Shown here: positions 35,407 through 43,790 of the stretch, piece by piece
Layout: the number at the start of each line of letters is the position of its first letter
Numbering within the stretch: the first letter of the stretch is position 1
DNA from: JACVRW01 sp963757815
GTDB lineage: Bacteria; Actinomycetota; Thermoleophilia; Solirubrobacterales; Thermoleophilaceae
NCBI GenBank assembly: GCA_963757815.1
Contig: CAVWSN010000018.1
Span: 1 to 64,000 of the forward strand
Length of the DNA: 64,000 bases
Reading direction: 5' to 3'
Program-made: the position numbers and the translations under genes
Notes under the pieces: model-generated
Told to the model about the DNA's origin: nothing
Seen by the model: the letters and a program-made list of their open reading frames with translations, nothing else
Database searches by the model: none

Positions 35407-36809
35407 AGGCCGTCGGCGCCCGCCTCCCTCGCTACGACGGTGTCGCGCACGTCACCGGCCGCACGGTCTACGTCGACGACGTCCACGTGCCGGGGACGCT
35501 GTGGGTCAAGGCGCTGCGCTCCCCCCACGACCACGCCACGATCAGCCGCCTGGACACCGCCCCGGCCGAGGCGATCCCCGGCGTGCACGCGGTCGTCACC
35601 GCGGCCGACGTGCCCAAGAACGTCTACGGCCACCTCGAGGCGCTCGGCGTCCCGGCGGACGAGCCGCTGCTGGCGGACGGCGAGGTCCGCTTCAAGGGCC
35701 AGCCGATCGCCGCGGTGGCCGCGGAGAGCGAGGCGCTCGCGCGCGCCGCGGTCGAGGCGATCGACGTCGCGTTCGAGGAGCGCCCCGCGCTCTTCGACAT
35801 GCGCAAGGCCTTCGACGACGACGCCGCGGAGATCCACCAGTGGGGCCCCGTCTATCCGCACTACGGCTCCTACGACCACCGGCGCGTGCGCAAGGGCGAC
35901 GTCGACCAGGCGTTCGAGCGGGCCGACGTGGTCGTGGAGGGCGTCTACCGCCCGCAGGCCATCGAGCACTGCCCGCTGGAGACCCAGGTGGCGATGGCCG
36001 TCCCCGAGGCCGACGGCCGCCTGACCGTCTACACCTGCACCCAGGCCATGTACTTCTCGCTCGGCGTGGTGGCCGCCCATCTCGAGTGGCCGCTGAACCG
36101 GCTCAAGCTGGTCGGCGGGACCGTGGGCGGTGGCTTCGGGGGCAAGGTCGACACCGCCACCGAGACCGTGTGCGCGCTGTTGGCCATCAAGTCCGAGCGG
36201 CCCGTGAAGTGGCGCTTCACGCGCGAGGAGGAGTTCCTCTGCAGTTCCACGCGCGCGCCGTGGCACATGGAGATCCGCGACGCGGTCACCGACGACGGCT
36301 GGATCCTCGGTCGCCGGATGCTGACCCTGCACGACGCGGGGGCCTACGCCCGCTTCTCGCCCTACGGGCTGACGAAGCACGCCTTCCACCACACGGGCGC
36401 GTACACGATCCCCAACTTGCGCTTCGACGGGTACGTGGTCTTCACCAACCGCGTGCCGACCACCGCGATGCGTGGCTTCGGCGTAACCTCGGTGTCGCTG
36501 GCCGTCGAGTCGCATATCAACCGCATTGCCGACGTGCTCGGCCTCGACCCGTTCGAGATCCGCCTGAGGAACGCCAACCGGATCGGCGACACCACCGGCA
36601 ACCGCGTGGTCATGCACGACCCCTCCACGGTCGCGGTCACCCTCGCGGCCGCCGAGAGGATCGGCAAGGAGCTCGGCGCGGAGTACCGCTCGATGACCAA
36701 CGAGCGGCGCTCGGGGGAGCTCCTGCCCGAGCACCTCGTCGAACAGCAGGCGCCCGACGGCGAGCACCTCGTCGTATACGGCGTCTCCGACAACGGGGGG
36801 AACGCCTGA
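35403..36809 (+). CDS. Molybdenum hydroxylase molybdopterin-binding subunit, N-terminal half (separate polypeptide)
   Basis: A 468-residue protein covering the hammerhead domain (VTGRTVYVDDVHVPGTLWVK, FKGQPIAAVAAES) and the first molybdopterin-binding domain (VGGTVGGGFGGKVDTATET, PTTAMRGFG with the substrate-binding-type Arg). CO dehydrogenases have the loop AYRCSFR at the active site, and it is absent here, so a xanthine-dehydrogenase-type hydroxylase is implied. Family members are usually about 750-800 residues in one chain. Here translation stops after NGGNA and the second half is a separate gene starting at 36809. Confidence 0.93.
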   Translation: MKAVGARLPRYDGVAHVTGRTVYVDDVHVPGTLWVKALRSPHDHATISRLDTAPAEAIPGVHAVVTAADVPKNVYGHLEALGVPADEPLLADGEVRFKGQPIAAVAAESEALARAAVEAIDVAFEERPALFDMRKAFDDDAAEIHQWGPVYPHYGSYDHRRVRKGDVDQAFERADVVVEGVYRPQAIEHCPLETQVAMAVPEADGRLTVYTCTQAMYFSLGVVAAHLEWPLNRLKLVGGTVGGGFGGKVDTATETVCALLAIKSERPVKWRFTREEEFLCSSTRAPWHMEIRDAVTDDGWILGRRMLTLHDAGAYARFSPYGLTKHAFHHTGAYTIPNLRFDGYVVFTNRVPTTAMRGFGVTSVSLAVESHINRIADVLGLDPFEIRLRNANRIGDTTGNRVVMHDPSTVAVTLAAAERIGKELGAEYRSMTNERRSGELLPEHLVEQQAPDGEHLVVYGVSDNGGNA

Positions 36810-37906
36810 TGGCCAAGCACCGCGGTCGCGGCTTTTCGACGATCGAGTACCCGACGGGCATGAACCAGAACGGCGATCCCAGCCAGGCCTGGATCAAGCT
36901 CAAGCCCGACGGCCGGGTCGACGTCTTCGCCGGCACGGTCGACGTCGGCCAGGGCTCGAAGACCGTCCACACCCAGATCGTGGCCGACGCCCTCGGCGTC
37001 CCCTACGACTGGGTGACGATGGACAACTCGAACACCGACTCCTCGGCGGTGTGCACGGGCACCTTCGCCTCGCGGGGGACCTTCATCGGCGGCAACGCCG
37101 TGCGCTTCGCCGCGGAGAGGGTGCGCGAGCGCATACTCGACATCGCCTCCAAGGAGCTCGAGATTGCGCCCGACGACCTCGAGATCGTCGACGGCGAGGT
37201 CTCGGCCAAGGGCGCGCCCGACAAGAGGATCGGCGTGGCCGACGTGGCCGGGGCGGCCACCTACGTCTACGGCGAGCTGATCTCCGGCAGCGGCACGGCG
37301 CTCAAGCCGCTGGCCGAGCTGAACGACGACGACGGCTCGGTCACCGTCGAGCCCCACTCGGCGGTCTCCTACGCCGCCTGCGTCGCCGAGGTCGAGGTGG
37401 ACGACGAGACCGGTGAGGTCACCGTCGAGCGCCTCGTCCAGGTCTACGACGTCGGCCGGGCGATCAACCCCACCCTGGTGGAGGGGCAGATCGAGGGCGG
37501 CGCGATGATGGGCCTGGGGCTCGGGCTGCTCGAGGAGTGCTACCCGCGCTACCCCTCGGTCGAGCACCGGGGCGAGCAGTTCGGCTCCTACCTGGCGCCG
37601 TCGCTCGAGGACCTGCCCGAGCTCGACAACATCATCCTCGAGAACCCGTCGGTCGACGGGCCGTTCGGCGCCAAGGCGATAGGCGAGATGGCCAACAACG
37701 CCCAGCCGCCGGCGATCGTGGCGGCCATCCACGACGCGGTCGGGGTGTGGGTCACCGAGATGCCGGCCACGCCCGAGCGCATCCTGCGCGCGCTGGAGGC
37801 CCAGCGCGAGCCGCGGCGCGAGGGCAAGCGGGTGATCTTCGACGAGGAGATCTCGGTGGCGGGCGTCAGCTCCGGCGGCGAGCGCTTCTGGAACACCGAT
37901 GGCTGA
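36809..37906 (+). CDS. Molybdenum hydroxylase molybdopterin-binding subunit, C-terminal half (separate polypeptide)
   Basis: A 365-residue protein equal to the second molybdopterin domain of the large subunit. It starts MAKHRGRGFSTIEYPTGM with its own ATG overlapping the previous stop by one base. It contains FAGTVDVGQGSKTVHTQI, GTFASRGTFIGGNAV and FGAKAIGEMANNAQPPAIVA, with the catalytic Glu of the GE motif. Both halves have clean ends and good codon frame, so this is a real gene split and not a frameshift. Two-gene large subunits are known for nicotinate dehydrogenase of Eubacterium barkeri. Confidence 0.92.
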   Translation: MAKHRGRGFSTIEYPTGMNQNGDPSQAWIKLKPDGRVDVFAGTVDVGQGSKTVHTQIVADALGVPYDWVTMDNSNTDSSAVCTGTFASRGTFIGGNAVRFAAERVRERILDIASKELEIAPDDLEIVDGEVSAKGAPDKRIGVADVAGAATYVYGELISGSGTALKPLAELNDDDGSVTVEPHSAVSYAACVAEVEVDDETGEVTVERLVQVYDVGRAINPTLVEGQIEGGAMMGLGLGLLEECYPRYPSVEHRGEQFGSYLAPSLEDLPELDNIILENPSVDGPFGAKAIGEMANNAQPPAIVAAIHDAVGVWVTEMPATPERILRALEAQREPRREGKRVIFDEEISVAGVSSGGERFWNTDG

Positions 37907-38291
37907 CGGGTCGGGCTTCGGCACCTGGAACGACGTCGACGAGTTCGAGTTCGTCGACGGCGTGCACCTGCGCGCGATCGGCGGCGACCAGCTGCTGCTC
38001 TGCCGGGTGCGCTACGAGCCCGGCAAGGTCGTGCGCCGCCACGCCCACGAGCACACCGAGCAGGTCATGGCCGTGATCGAGGGGTCCGTGACGATGACGA
38101 TCGGCGACGAGAGGCGCGAGCTCGGTCCCGGCGACGTCGTGGTGGTCAACCGCGGCATCGAGCATGAGCTCGTCTCGCAGGACGGCGTGATGTTCTTCGA
38201 GGCGCTCGCGCCCGTCCCCCTCGACCACGTGCCCGACCGCGACCGCGACCTCGTGCTGGCCGAGGGCGGCGCGACGCACGTCGCGCGCTAG
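37899..38291 (+). CDS. Cupin-domain protein
   Basis: A 130-residue single cupin: VRRHAHEHTEQVMAVIEGSV (His-x-His-x4-Glu type) and ELGPGDVVVVNRGIEHELVS. It starts MADGSGFGTWNDVDEF inside the end of the molybdopterin gene (8-nt overlap), so it is translationally coupled to the hydroxylase operon. The substrate is unknown; a sensor or an isomerase role is equally possible. Confidence 0.87.
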   Translation: MADGSGFGTWNDVDEFEFVDGVHLRAIGGDQLLLCRVRYEPGKVVRRHAHEHTEQVMAVIEGSVTMTIGDERRELGPGDVVVVNRGIEHELVSQDGVMFFEALAPVPLDHVPDRDRDLVLAEGGATHVAR

Positions 38292-38295
38292 CCCG

Positions 38296-39015
38296 GTGCC
38301 CGACTTCGACGGGAAGGTCGCGCTCGTCACGGGCGGGGCGAGCGGGATCGGCGCGGCGACGGTGGAGCTGCTGGCTGACCGCGGTGCCTCAGTGGCCGTG
38401 TTCGACCTCGACGTGGGCTCGCTTCCCGAGGGCGTGCTGGGAATCCAGGGCGACGTGACGTCGTCGGCCGCCGCGGACGCCGCCGTGGCGCGCGTGGTCG
38501 GCGAGCTGGGCGCGCTCGATGCGCTCGTCTGCTGCGCGGGCGTCGCCGGCGAGTCGCTGCGCACCGCTGACATCCCCGACGACGAATGGCGGCGCGTATT
38601 CGGGATCAACGTCGACGGCGTGCTGTGGTTCAACCGCGCGGCGGTGCGCGTCATGGAGCCGCGTGGCTCGGGACGGATCGTCAACGTCGCCTCGATCGCC
38701 GGCAAGGAGGGCAACCCGATGGCCGCGGCCTACTCGGCGAGCAAGGCGGCGGTCATCGGCCTGACGAAGGCGATCGGCCGCGACCTCGCGCAGACCGGCG
38801 TGCTCGTCAACTCCATCGCGCCCGCGGTGATCGCCACCCCGATCCTCGAGCAGATGTCCCGGGAGCACATCGACTACATGATCGGCAAGATCCCGATGGG
38901 GCGCCTCGGGCAGCCGTACGAGGTCGCCGAGCTCATCGCCTTCCTGTGCAGCGACGCCATGTCGTTCTCCACGGGCGCAACGTTCGACATCTCGGGCGGC
39001 CGGGCGACGTATTGA
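38296..39015 (+). CDS. Short-chain dehydrogenase/reductase
   Basis: A 239-residue SDR with GTG start (MPDFDGKVALVTGGASGIGA), the acidic VFDLDVG after beta-2, VCCAGVAGES, the Ser region NVASIAGKEGN, YSASKAAVIGLTKAIG (Tyr-x3-Lys) and the C-terminal STGATFDISGGRATY. It is the last gene of the plus-strand operon, 4 nt after the cupin. A small hairpin GGCCC-GCG-GGGCC lies 6 nt after the stop, before the convergent gene. Confidence 0.9.
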   Translation: MPDFDGKVALVTGGASGIGAATVELLADRGASVAVFDLDVGSLPEGVLGIQGDVTSSAAADAAVARVVGELGALDALVCCAGVAGESLRTADIPDDEWRRVFGINVDGVLWFNRAAVRVMEPRGSGRIVNVASIAGKEGNPMAAAYSASKAAVIGLTKAIGRDLAQTGVLVNSIAPAVIATPILEQMSREHIDYMIGKIPMGRLGQPYEVAELIAFLCSDAMSFSTGATFDISGGRATY

Positions 39016-39043
39016 GCGTCGGCCCGCGGGGCCCTCGCCAACG

Positions 39044-39334
39044 TCAGTCCAGCGTTTCGTAGACCGCCCGCTCCCGCGACTCCATCAGCCCGAACAGCTC
39101 GCCGGCCGCGAGGGTCTTGAAGTGCTCGGTCTCCCCGTGCTCCTTGAAGGCGGACTCGTCGGCGTACTGCTCGTACATGAGGAAGACGCGCGGGTCCTCG
39201 GGGTCCCGGTGGGCGATGTAGTGCACGTTGCCCGGCTCGGCCGACGAGGCTTCGCCCAGCCGCCGGATGAGCTCCTTCGCGCGCTCCTCCTCGCCGGGCC
39301 GAGCGGTCATCTTCACCACCAGGACGTAGGCCAC
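39044..39334 (-). CDS. Antibiotic-biosynthesis-monooxygenase-family protein (putative quinol monooxygenase)
   Basis: A 96-residue ABM-fold protein: MAYVLVVKMTARPGEEERAK, SAEPGNVHYIAHRDPEDPRV, FLMYEQYADESAFKEHGETE and a C-terminal HFKTLAAGELFG. This matches the YgiN-like small monooxygenases. It ends 1 nt before the FAH-family gene stop, in the same direction. It may act on a phenolic or quinol intermediate, or only buffer reactive species. Confidence 0.87.
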   Translation of the reverse strand: MAYVLVVKMTARPGEEERAKELIRRLGEASSAEPGNVHYIAHRDPEDPRVFLMYEQYADESAFKEHGETEHFKTLAAGELFGLMESRERAVYETLD

Positions 39335-39335
39335 G

Positions 39336-39989
39336 TCAGCTCTCCTTCTTCACGGGGTTCGTGAGGGCGCCGAGGCCCTCGATCTCGACGGTCACCTCGT
39401 CGCCGTCCTGTAGCAGGACCTTCGGCTCGCGGAAGATGCCGACGCCCGCAGGCGTGCCCGTGGCGATGAGGTCACCGGGCTCGAGCGTGATCACGCGGCT
39501 GATGTAGGAGATGATCTCGGCGACCGAGAAAATCATCTCCTTCGTGGACGAGCTCTGCAGCGTCTCACCGTTCAAAACGCACCGGATCGCGAGGTCCTGC
39601 GGGTCCTCGATCTCCTCGCGCGGCACGAGCCGCGGCCCGACCGGGCAGAAGGTGTCCGGCGACTTGCCGCGCGTCCACTGCTTGTCGGCGAACTGGAGGT
39701 CGCGCGCGCTCACGTCGTTGGTCGGGATGTAGCCGCGGACGTGATCGAGCGCCCCGTCGACCTCGACGTGCTTGGCGGCGGTGCCGATCACGACGCCGAG
39801 CTCGGCCTCGTAGTCGACCTCCCGCGCCGCTGCGGGCAGGATGATCGGCTCACCCGGACCGATCAGCGCGTTCGGCCACTTGGCGAACAGCAGCGGGGCC
39901 TCAGGCAGGTCGACGCCCTGCTCCTCGGCGTGGTCGCGGTAGTTGAGGCCCACGCAGACGATCTTCGAAGGGCGGTCGATGGGCAGCAC
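39336..39989 (-). CDS. Fumarylacetoacetate-hydrolase-family protein
   Basis: A 217-residue FAH-fold hydrolase: IVCVGLNYRDHAEEQG, PLLFAKWPNALIGPGEPIIL, metal-binding YEAELGVVIG (Glu-x-Glu), GYIPTNDVSARDLQFAD, and the C-terminal GDLIATGTPAGVG. The start is taken as the GTG at 39989 (VLPIDRPSK); an earlier in-frame ATG at 40031 would run into the start of the divergent gene. The family cleaves C-C bonds of acylpyruvates or isomerises or decarboxylates such acids. Confidence 0.9.
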   Translation of the reverse strand: MLPIDRPSKIVCVGLNYRDHAEEQGVDLPEAPLLFAKWPNALIGPGEPIILPAAAREVDYEAELGVVIGTAAKHVEVDGALDHVRGYIPTNDVSARDLQFADKQWTRGKSPDTFCPVGPRLVPREEIEDPQDLAIRCVLNGETLQSSSTKEMIFSVAEIISYISRVITLEPGDLIATGTPAGVGIFREPKVLLQDGDEVTVEIEGLGALTNPVKKES

Positions 39990-40029
39990 CGTGGACGCAA
40001 CCCTACCCCGGCGGGGGGGCGGCCCTAGC

Positions 40030-41514
40030 ATGACCGTGGCCCTGCCCCCGCCTCTCCTACGCGGCCGCCGCTCGGCGGTGGTGGCGGCGCATCCGCTGGC
40101 CGTCAGCGCCGGCCTTGAGGTGGCGGCCGCGGGCGGCAACGCCGTCGACTCGGCCGTCGCCGCGGCCGCGACGCTCGCGGTCGTGGCGCCGGAGGCCTGC
40201 GGGCTGGGCGGCGACGCGCTGATGCTGGTCGACGTCCCTGGCGCCGAGCCGGTGGGCTACATCGGTGCCGCCGCGACGCCGCGGCGGCCGCTCCTGCCGG
40301 TCACCGAGCACGGCCCGGCGAGCGCCGGCGTGCCGGGCGCGGTGGCCGCCTGGTGCGAGGCGCACGCGCGCCACGGCGTGGCGGAGCTCGGCGACGTGCT
40401 GTCCGGGGCGGTGCGGCTGGCGGACGAGGGCTTCCCGGTCTCGGCTCAGCTCCAGGCCGCGCTCGAGCGGCGCGCCGCGCGGCTGGCGGCGGATGCTGCG
40501 GGCTGGCACGTGCGCGGCGCGCGCGTGGGGGAGACGCTGCGCCAGCCCGAGCTCGCCGCCGCCCTGGAAGCGGTGCGCAGCGGCGGGGCGGCCGGGCTCT
40601 ACCGCGGGTGGGTGGCGGAGGCGATCGCGGCTGTCACGGGCCCCGCGGGGATCGGGACGGACGACCTCGCCGCCTACACGATCGTCCCGGAGCCGCCCGT
40701 GGCCGGGACGGCCGGGCGGGTGCGGATGTGGGTGACCCCCCCGCCGTCGCAGGCGGCCCTCGCCCTGCTCGCGCTCGGGGCGCTCGGCGAGGCGGCGGCG
40801 CCCGGCACGGCCGCGGGCGAGCACGCCGCCGTCGAGGTGGTCAAGGCGGCCTTCGAGCGGCGGCCCGCGCTGGCCGCGAGCGGCGACGCGGCGGCGCTCC
40901 TCGCCGAGCCGCTGGCGGCCACGCCCGCGCGCGCCTCGAGCCTGCGCGGTCCCACGGGGGCAGACCACACCGCCGCGGTGGTCACCGCCGACGCCGGCGG
41001 GCTGGTGGTGTCGATGCTCGTCAGCGTGTTCCACGAGTTCGGCTCGGGCGCGCTCGTGCCCGAGGCGGGCTTCGTGCTGAACAACCGGCTGAGTGGGCTG
41101 CTCGACGCCGGCCACGACCCGGCGGCGCTCCCGCCGGCGGACGTCCGCCCCCCGCACACGCTCTCGCCGATGCTGCTCGAGCTCGGCGGGCGCCGCCTCG
41201 CGCTCGCCACGCCGGGGGCCGACGGGCAGGTGCAGACCCTCGTGCAGCTCGTGCGCCGGCTGGAGGCCGGCGGGACGGAGCTGAGCGAGGTCCTGGCCGT
41301 TCCCCGCTGGCGCGCCGTGCGCGGGCGGCTCGCCCTCGAGGCCTCGTTCGACGGCTCCGTGCGCGAGGGCCTTGCGGCGCTCGGCCACCGCATCGACACG
41401 CGCCCCGACGGCGACATGCTGTTCGGCGCCGCCGCACTCGCCGGCCACGGACGGGACGACGGCGTCGTGGCGGCCGCCGACCCTCGCCGTGAGACGTGGG
41501 CGGCGGTGCGCTGA
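40030..41514 (+). CDS. Gamma-glutamyltransferase-family Ntn hydrolase
   Basis: A 494-residue proenzyme-like protein starting MTVALPPPLLRGRRSAVVAA. The large-subunit part has AAAGGNAVDSAVAAAATLAV and the conserved EACGLGGDALMLV. The autoprocessing Thr is predicted in GPTGADHTAAVVTADAGG near residue 315. The small-subunit part has VLNNRLSGLL and PPHTLSPMLLELGG. There is no signal peptide, unlike periplasmic GGT, so it is probably a cytoplasmic acylase. It could cleave gamma-glutamyl or acyl-amide intermediates; the substrate is unknown. Confidence 0.85.
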   Translation: MTVALPPPLLRGRRSAVVAAHPLAVSAGLEVAAAGGNAVDSAVAAAATLAVVAPEACGLGGDALMLVDVPGAEPVGYIGAAATPRRPLLPVTEHGPASAGVPGAVAAWCEAHARHGVAELGDVLSGAVRLADEGFPVSAQLQAALERRAARLAADAAGWHVRGARVGETLRQPELAAALEAVRSGGAAGLYRGWVAEAIAAVTGPAGIGTDDLAAYTIVPEPPVAGTAGRVRMWVTPPPSQAALALLALGALGEAAAPGTAAGEHAAVEVVKAAFERRPALAASGDAAALLAEPLAATPARASSLRGPTGADHTAAVVTADAGGLVVSMLVSVFHEFGSGALVPEAGFVLNNRLSGLLDAGHDPAALPPADVRPPHTLSPMLLELGGRRLALATPGADGQVQTLVQLVRRLEAGGTELSEVLAVPRWRAVRGRLALEASFDGSVREGLAALGHRIDTRPDGDMLFGAAALAGHGRDDGVVAAADPRRETWAAVR

Positions 41515-41521
41515 CCCCGGC

Positions 41522-42856
41522 TCAGGTCAGTGCCATCCCCAGCCGCTGCCCCAGCCCCGCGACCGCCGCCTTGGCCTCACCCACGAGCCCCGCGACGTCC
41601 ACGTCAACGAGCGCCCCGTCGCGCTTGCGCGCCACCCCGTCGACGAAGACGTGCTCCACGTTACGGGGCTGCGCCGCCAGCACGACCTGGCCGTCGGCCA
41701 CGTTGATCGGCGCGAGGTTGAGGTCGTCGGCGCGCAGGACGATCAGATCGGCGCGCTTGCCGGGCGTGAGCGAGCCGGTCACGTCGTTGAGGCCGAGCGC
41801 ACGGGCGCCGTTGATCGTCCCCTGCCGGAGGACCTGCTCGGGCTGGATCACCTTGCCGTCAGCGTGGACCCCGCGCGGGATCCCGAGCGTCACGCGCAGG
41901 ACGGCGAAGAAGTCGGAGTTGTCGCTTGCGGCCATCGTGTCGCACGACAGGCAGAGCGGCACCCCGGCGTCGATCATCTCGACGATCGGCGGGATGCCCA
42001 TCCCCACCCGCAGCTCGGAGAGGATGCTGAGCGAGACCGGCGTCCTCGTGCGCGCGAGGTAAGCGAGCTCGTCGGCGTCGGCGTGGATCGCGTGCACGAG
42101 CAGCACGTCGGGGCCGAGCGCCTCCTGCTCGGCGTAGACCGAGATCGCGCGCACGCGCTCGACGTCGTGGGCGGTCATCATCGTGTGCGTCGTGATCGCC
42201 AGTCCGTGCTCGCGCGCGAAGGCGAACTCGCGCTGCCACACCTCCGGCTGGGAGTAGTCCACGCCGCGGCAGGCGATGCCCAGCCGCAGGCGACCCTCCC
42301 GGTCGTCGAAGCGCTCGCGCTTCAGCCGCAGGACGTCGTCGAGGTCGATCGTCTCCGTCCCCTGAGCGAACGAGCTGCCGGCCTCCGGGTCGCTCGACGG
42401 CCCGTAAGAGAAGCGGCCGCGCAGGCCCGACTCCTCGAGGGCAGCCAGCGCGGCGTCGGCGTGCGCCGGCGTCTGGAGGTTGTGCTCCCAGGCGTGCATG
42501 GTGGTGATCCCCGAGTCGAGCGCCTCAGCGAGTCCAAAGCGCACGGAGGTGTAGGTGTCCTCGGGCGTGTAGTTCGCCCCGTAGGTGAAGACGACGTCGT
42601 GGAAGTAGGTGCTGAGGTCCCCGTAGCACGCGCACCCGCGCAGCATCGCCGCCCACATGTGGCGGTGGGTGTCGACGAAGCCGGGCATCACGATGCGGTC
42701 GCGGCCGTCGACGAGCTCCGCGTCGCCCTGGCGCGGCAGGTCCGGGCCGACCGCGGCGATCCGATCGCCGTCGATCAGCACGTCGGCGCGCGGGAGCGTG
42801 CCGAGCTCGTCGTCCATCGTGATCACTAGCGCGTCGCTGATGAGCGTCCTGGCCAC
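41522..42856 (-). CDS. Metal-dependent amidohydrolase (TRZ/ATZ, cytosine-deaminase-like group)
   Basis: A 444-residue amidohydrolase starting VARTLISDALVITMDDELG (GTG 42856). Metal ligands are visible: VMPGFVDTHRHMWAAMLRG (His-x-His), GLAITTHTMM (His), LLVHAIHADADEL (His) and CLSCDTMAASDNSDFF (Asp). C-terminal LTPGKRADLIVLRADDLNL closes the composite domain. The group removes amino groups or opens rings of N-heterocycles (atrazine, cytosine, guanine, SAH). It follows an FAH-family gene by 2 nt in the same direction. Confidence 0.9.
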   Translation of the reverse strand: MARTLISDALVITMDDELGTLPRADVLIDGDRIAAVGPDLPRQGDAELVDGRDRIVMPGFVDTHRHMWAAMLRGCACYGDLSTYFHDVVFTYGANYTPEDTYTSVRFGLAEALDSGITTMHAWEHNLQTPAHADAALAALEESGLRGRFSYGPSSDPEAGSSFAQGTETIDLDDVLRLKRERFDDREGRLRLGIACRGVDYSQPEVWQREFAFAREHGLAITTHTMMTAHDVERVRAISVYAEQEALGPDVLLVHAIHADADELAYLARTRTPVSLSILSELRVGMGIPPIVEMIDAGVPLCLSCDTMAASDNSDFFAVLRVTLGIPRGVHADGKVIQPEQVLRQGTINGARALGLNDVTGSLTPGKRADLIVLRADDLNLAPINVADGQVVLAAQPRNVEHVFVDGVARKRDGALVDVDVAGLVGEAKAAVAGLGQRLGMALT

Positions 42857-42858
42857 CT

Positions 42859-43704
42859 CTAGCCCTTTCGGTAGATGCCATGGCGCAGCGCGCCGATCCC
42901 GTCGATCTCGATCTCGACCTCGTCGCCGTGCCGCAGGGTGAACTCGTCGGGCGGGACTATCCCCGTGCCGGTCAGGAGGACCGCCCCCGCCGGGTGGGAG
43001 AGCTCGCAGAAGAGCGCCTCGGCCAGCTCCTCGAAGCTGCGCCGCATCTCGGCCGCCGACGTCTCGCCGGCGAACACCGATTCGCCGTCGCGACTCACGC
43101 GAAGCCTGATCGCGGCTCGGCGCGCCGGGCCCAGGTCGTCGCCGGCCAGGGCGATCGTGTCGGACAGCCCCAGCGAGTCGTCGTAGATCTTGGCCTGGGG
43201 GAGGTAGAGGGGGTTGGCGCCCTCGATGCTGCGCGAGGAGACGTCGTCGGCCACGAGGAAGCCGGCGATCGCGCCCGCCGAGTCGAGGACCAGCGCGAGC
43301 TCGGGCTCGGGCACGTCCCACTCCGAGTCGGCTCGGATGCGCAGCGGCGCGCCCGGACGCGGCACTCGCCGCGGTGTCGCCTTGAGGAACAGCTCCGGCC
43401 GCTGCGCCTCGTAAACGAGCTCGTAGACGTCGGGCGTCGCCGACTCCTCGGTGCGCGCCCTGGCCGAGCGCCGATAGGTCACCCCGCTGGCCCAGACCTC
43501 CTGCTCGTCGACGGGCGCCAGCTTGCCGGAGGGCGCGCTCCCGAGCGCCTCGGACTCGTAGGCCGCCGCCAAGGCCGCGGCCAGGCGGTCGCGCCCGGCG
43601 GCCAGCAGCTCCGCGAGCGACGCCCCCACCGGATGGAGCCACTCGCCGCGCACGGCGACGAGCGTGGGCACGTCCCCCACGAGAACCCGCCGAAGGCCGT
43701 CCAT
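42859..43704 (-). CDS. Fumarylacetoacetate-hydrolase-family protein (2-keto-3-deoxy-acid hydratase-like)
   Basis: A 281-residue FAH-fold protein. It has a distinct N-terminal domain (MDGLRRVLVGDVPTLVAVRG), then VWASGVTYRRSARARTEE, PELFLKATPRR, metal-binding PEPELALVLDSAG (Glu-x-Glu), DDVSSRSIEGANPLYLPQ and the C-terminal TGTGIVPPDEFTLRHGDEV. It resembles FAH relatives from sugar-acid or aromatic catabolism more than the shorter paralogue at 39336. Divergent from the TIM-barrel gene. Confidence 0.88.
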   Translation of the reverse strand: MDGLRRVLVGDVPTLVAVRGEWLHPVGASLAELLAAGRDRLAAALAAAYESEALGSAPSGKLAPVDEQEVWASGVTYRRSARARTEESATPDVYELVYEAQRPELFLKATPRRVPRPGAPLRIRADSEWDVPEPELALVLDSAGAIAGFLVADDVSSRSIEGANPLYLPQAKIYDDSLGLSDTIALAGDDLGPARRAAIRLRVSRDGESVFAGETSAAEMRRSFEELAEALFCELSHPAGAVLLTGTGIVPPDEFTLRHGDEVEIEIDGIGALRHGIYRKG

Positions 43705-43790
43705 CGGAGCAAACTATCCGGCGCCCGCTCTTGTGTCTATGCTCGGCGGCACTCCAAGGCGACGACGCGACGACGGCGAAGGAGGAGCGG

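Noticed and set aside
35154..36767. 537-residue minus-strand frame opposite the molybdopterin subunit gene
   Set aside because: Composition is typical of an antisense shadow. The plus strand has clear molybdenum-hydroxylase motifs and overlapping operon starts.
35403..37906. Carbon monoxide dehydrogenase large subunit
   Set aside because: The CO-dehydrogenase active-site loop AYRCSFR is absent; the MRGFG region and split form fit other hydroxylases better.
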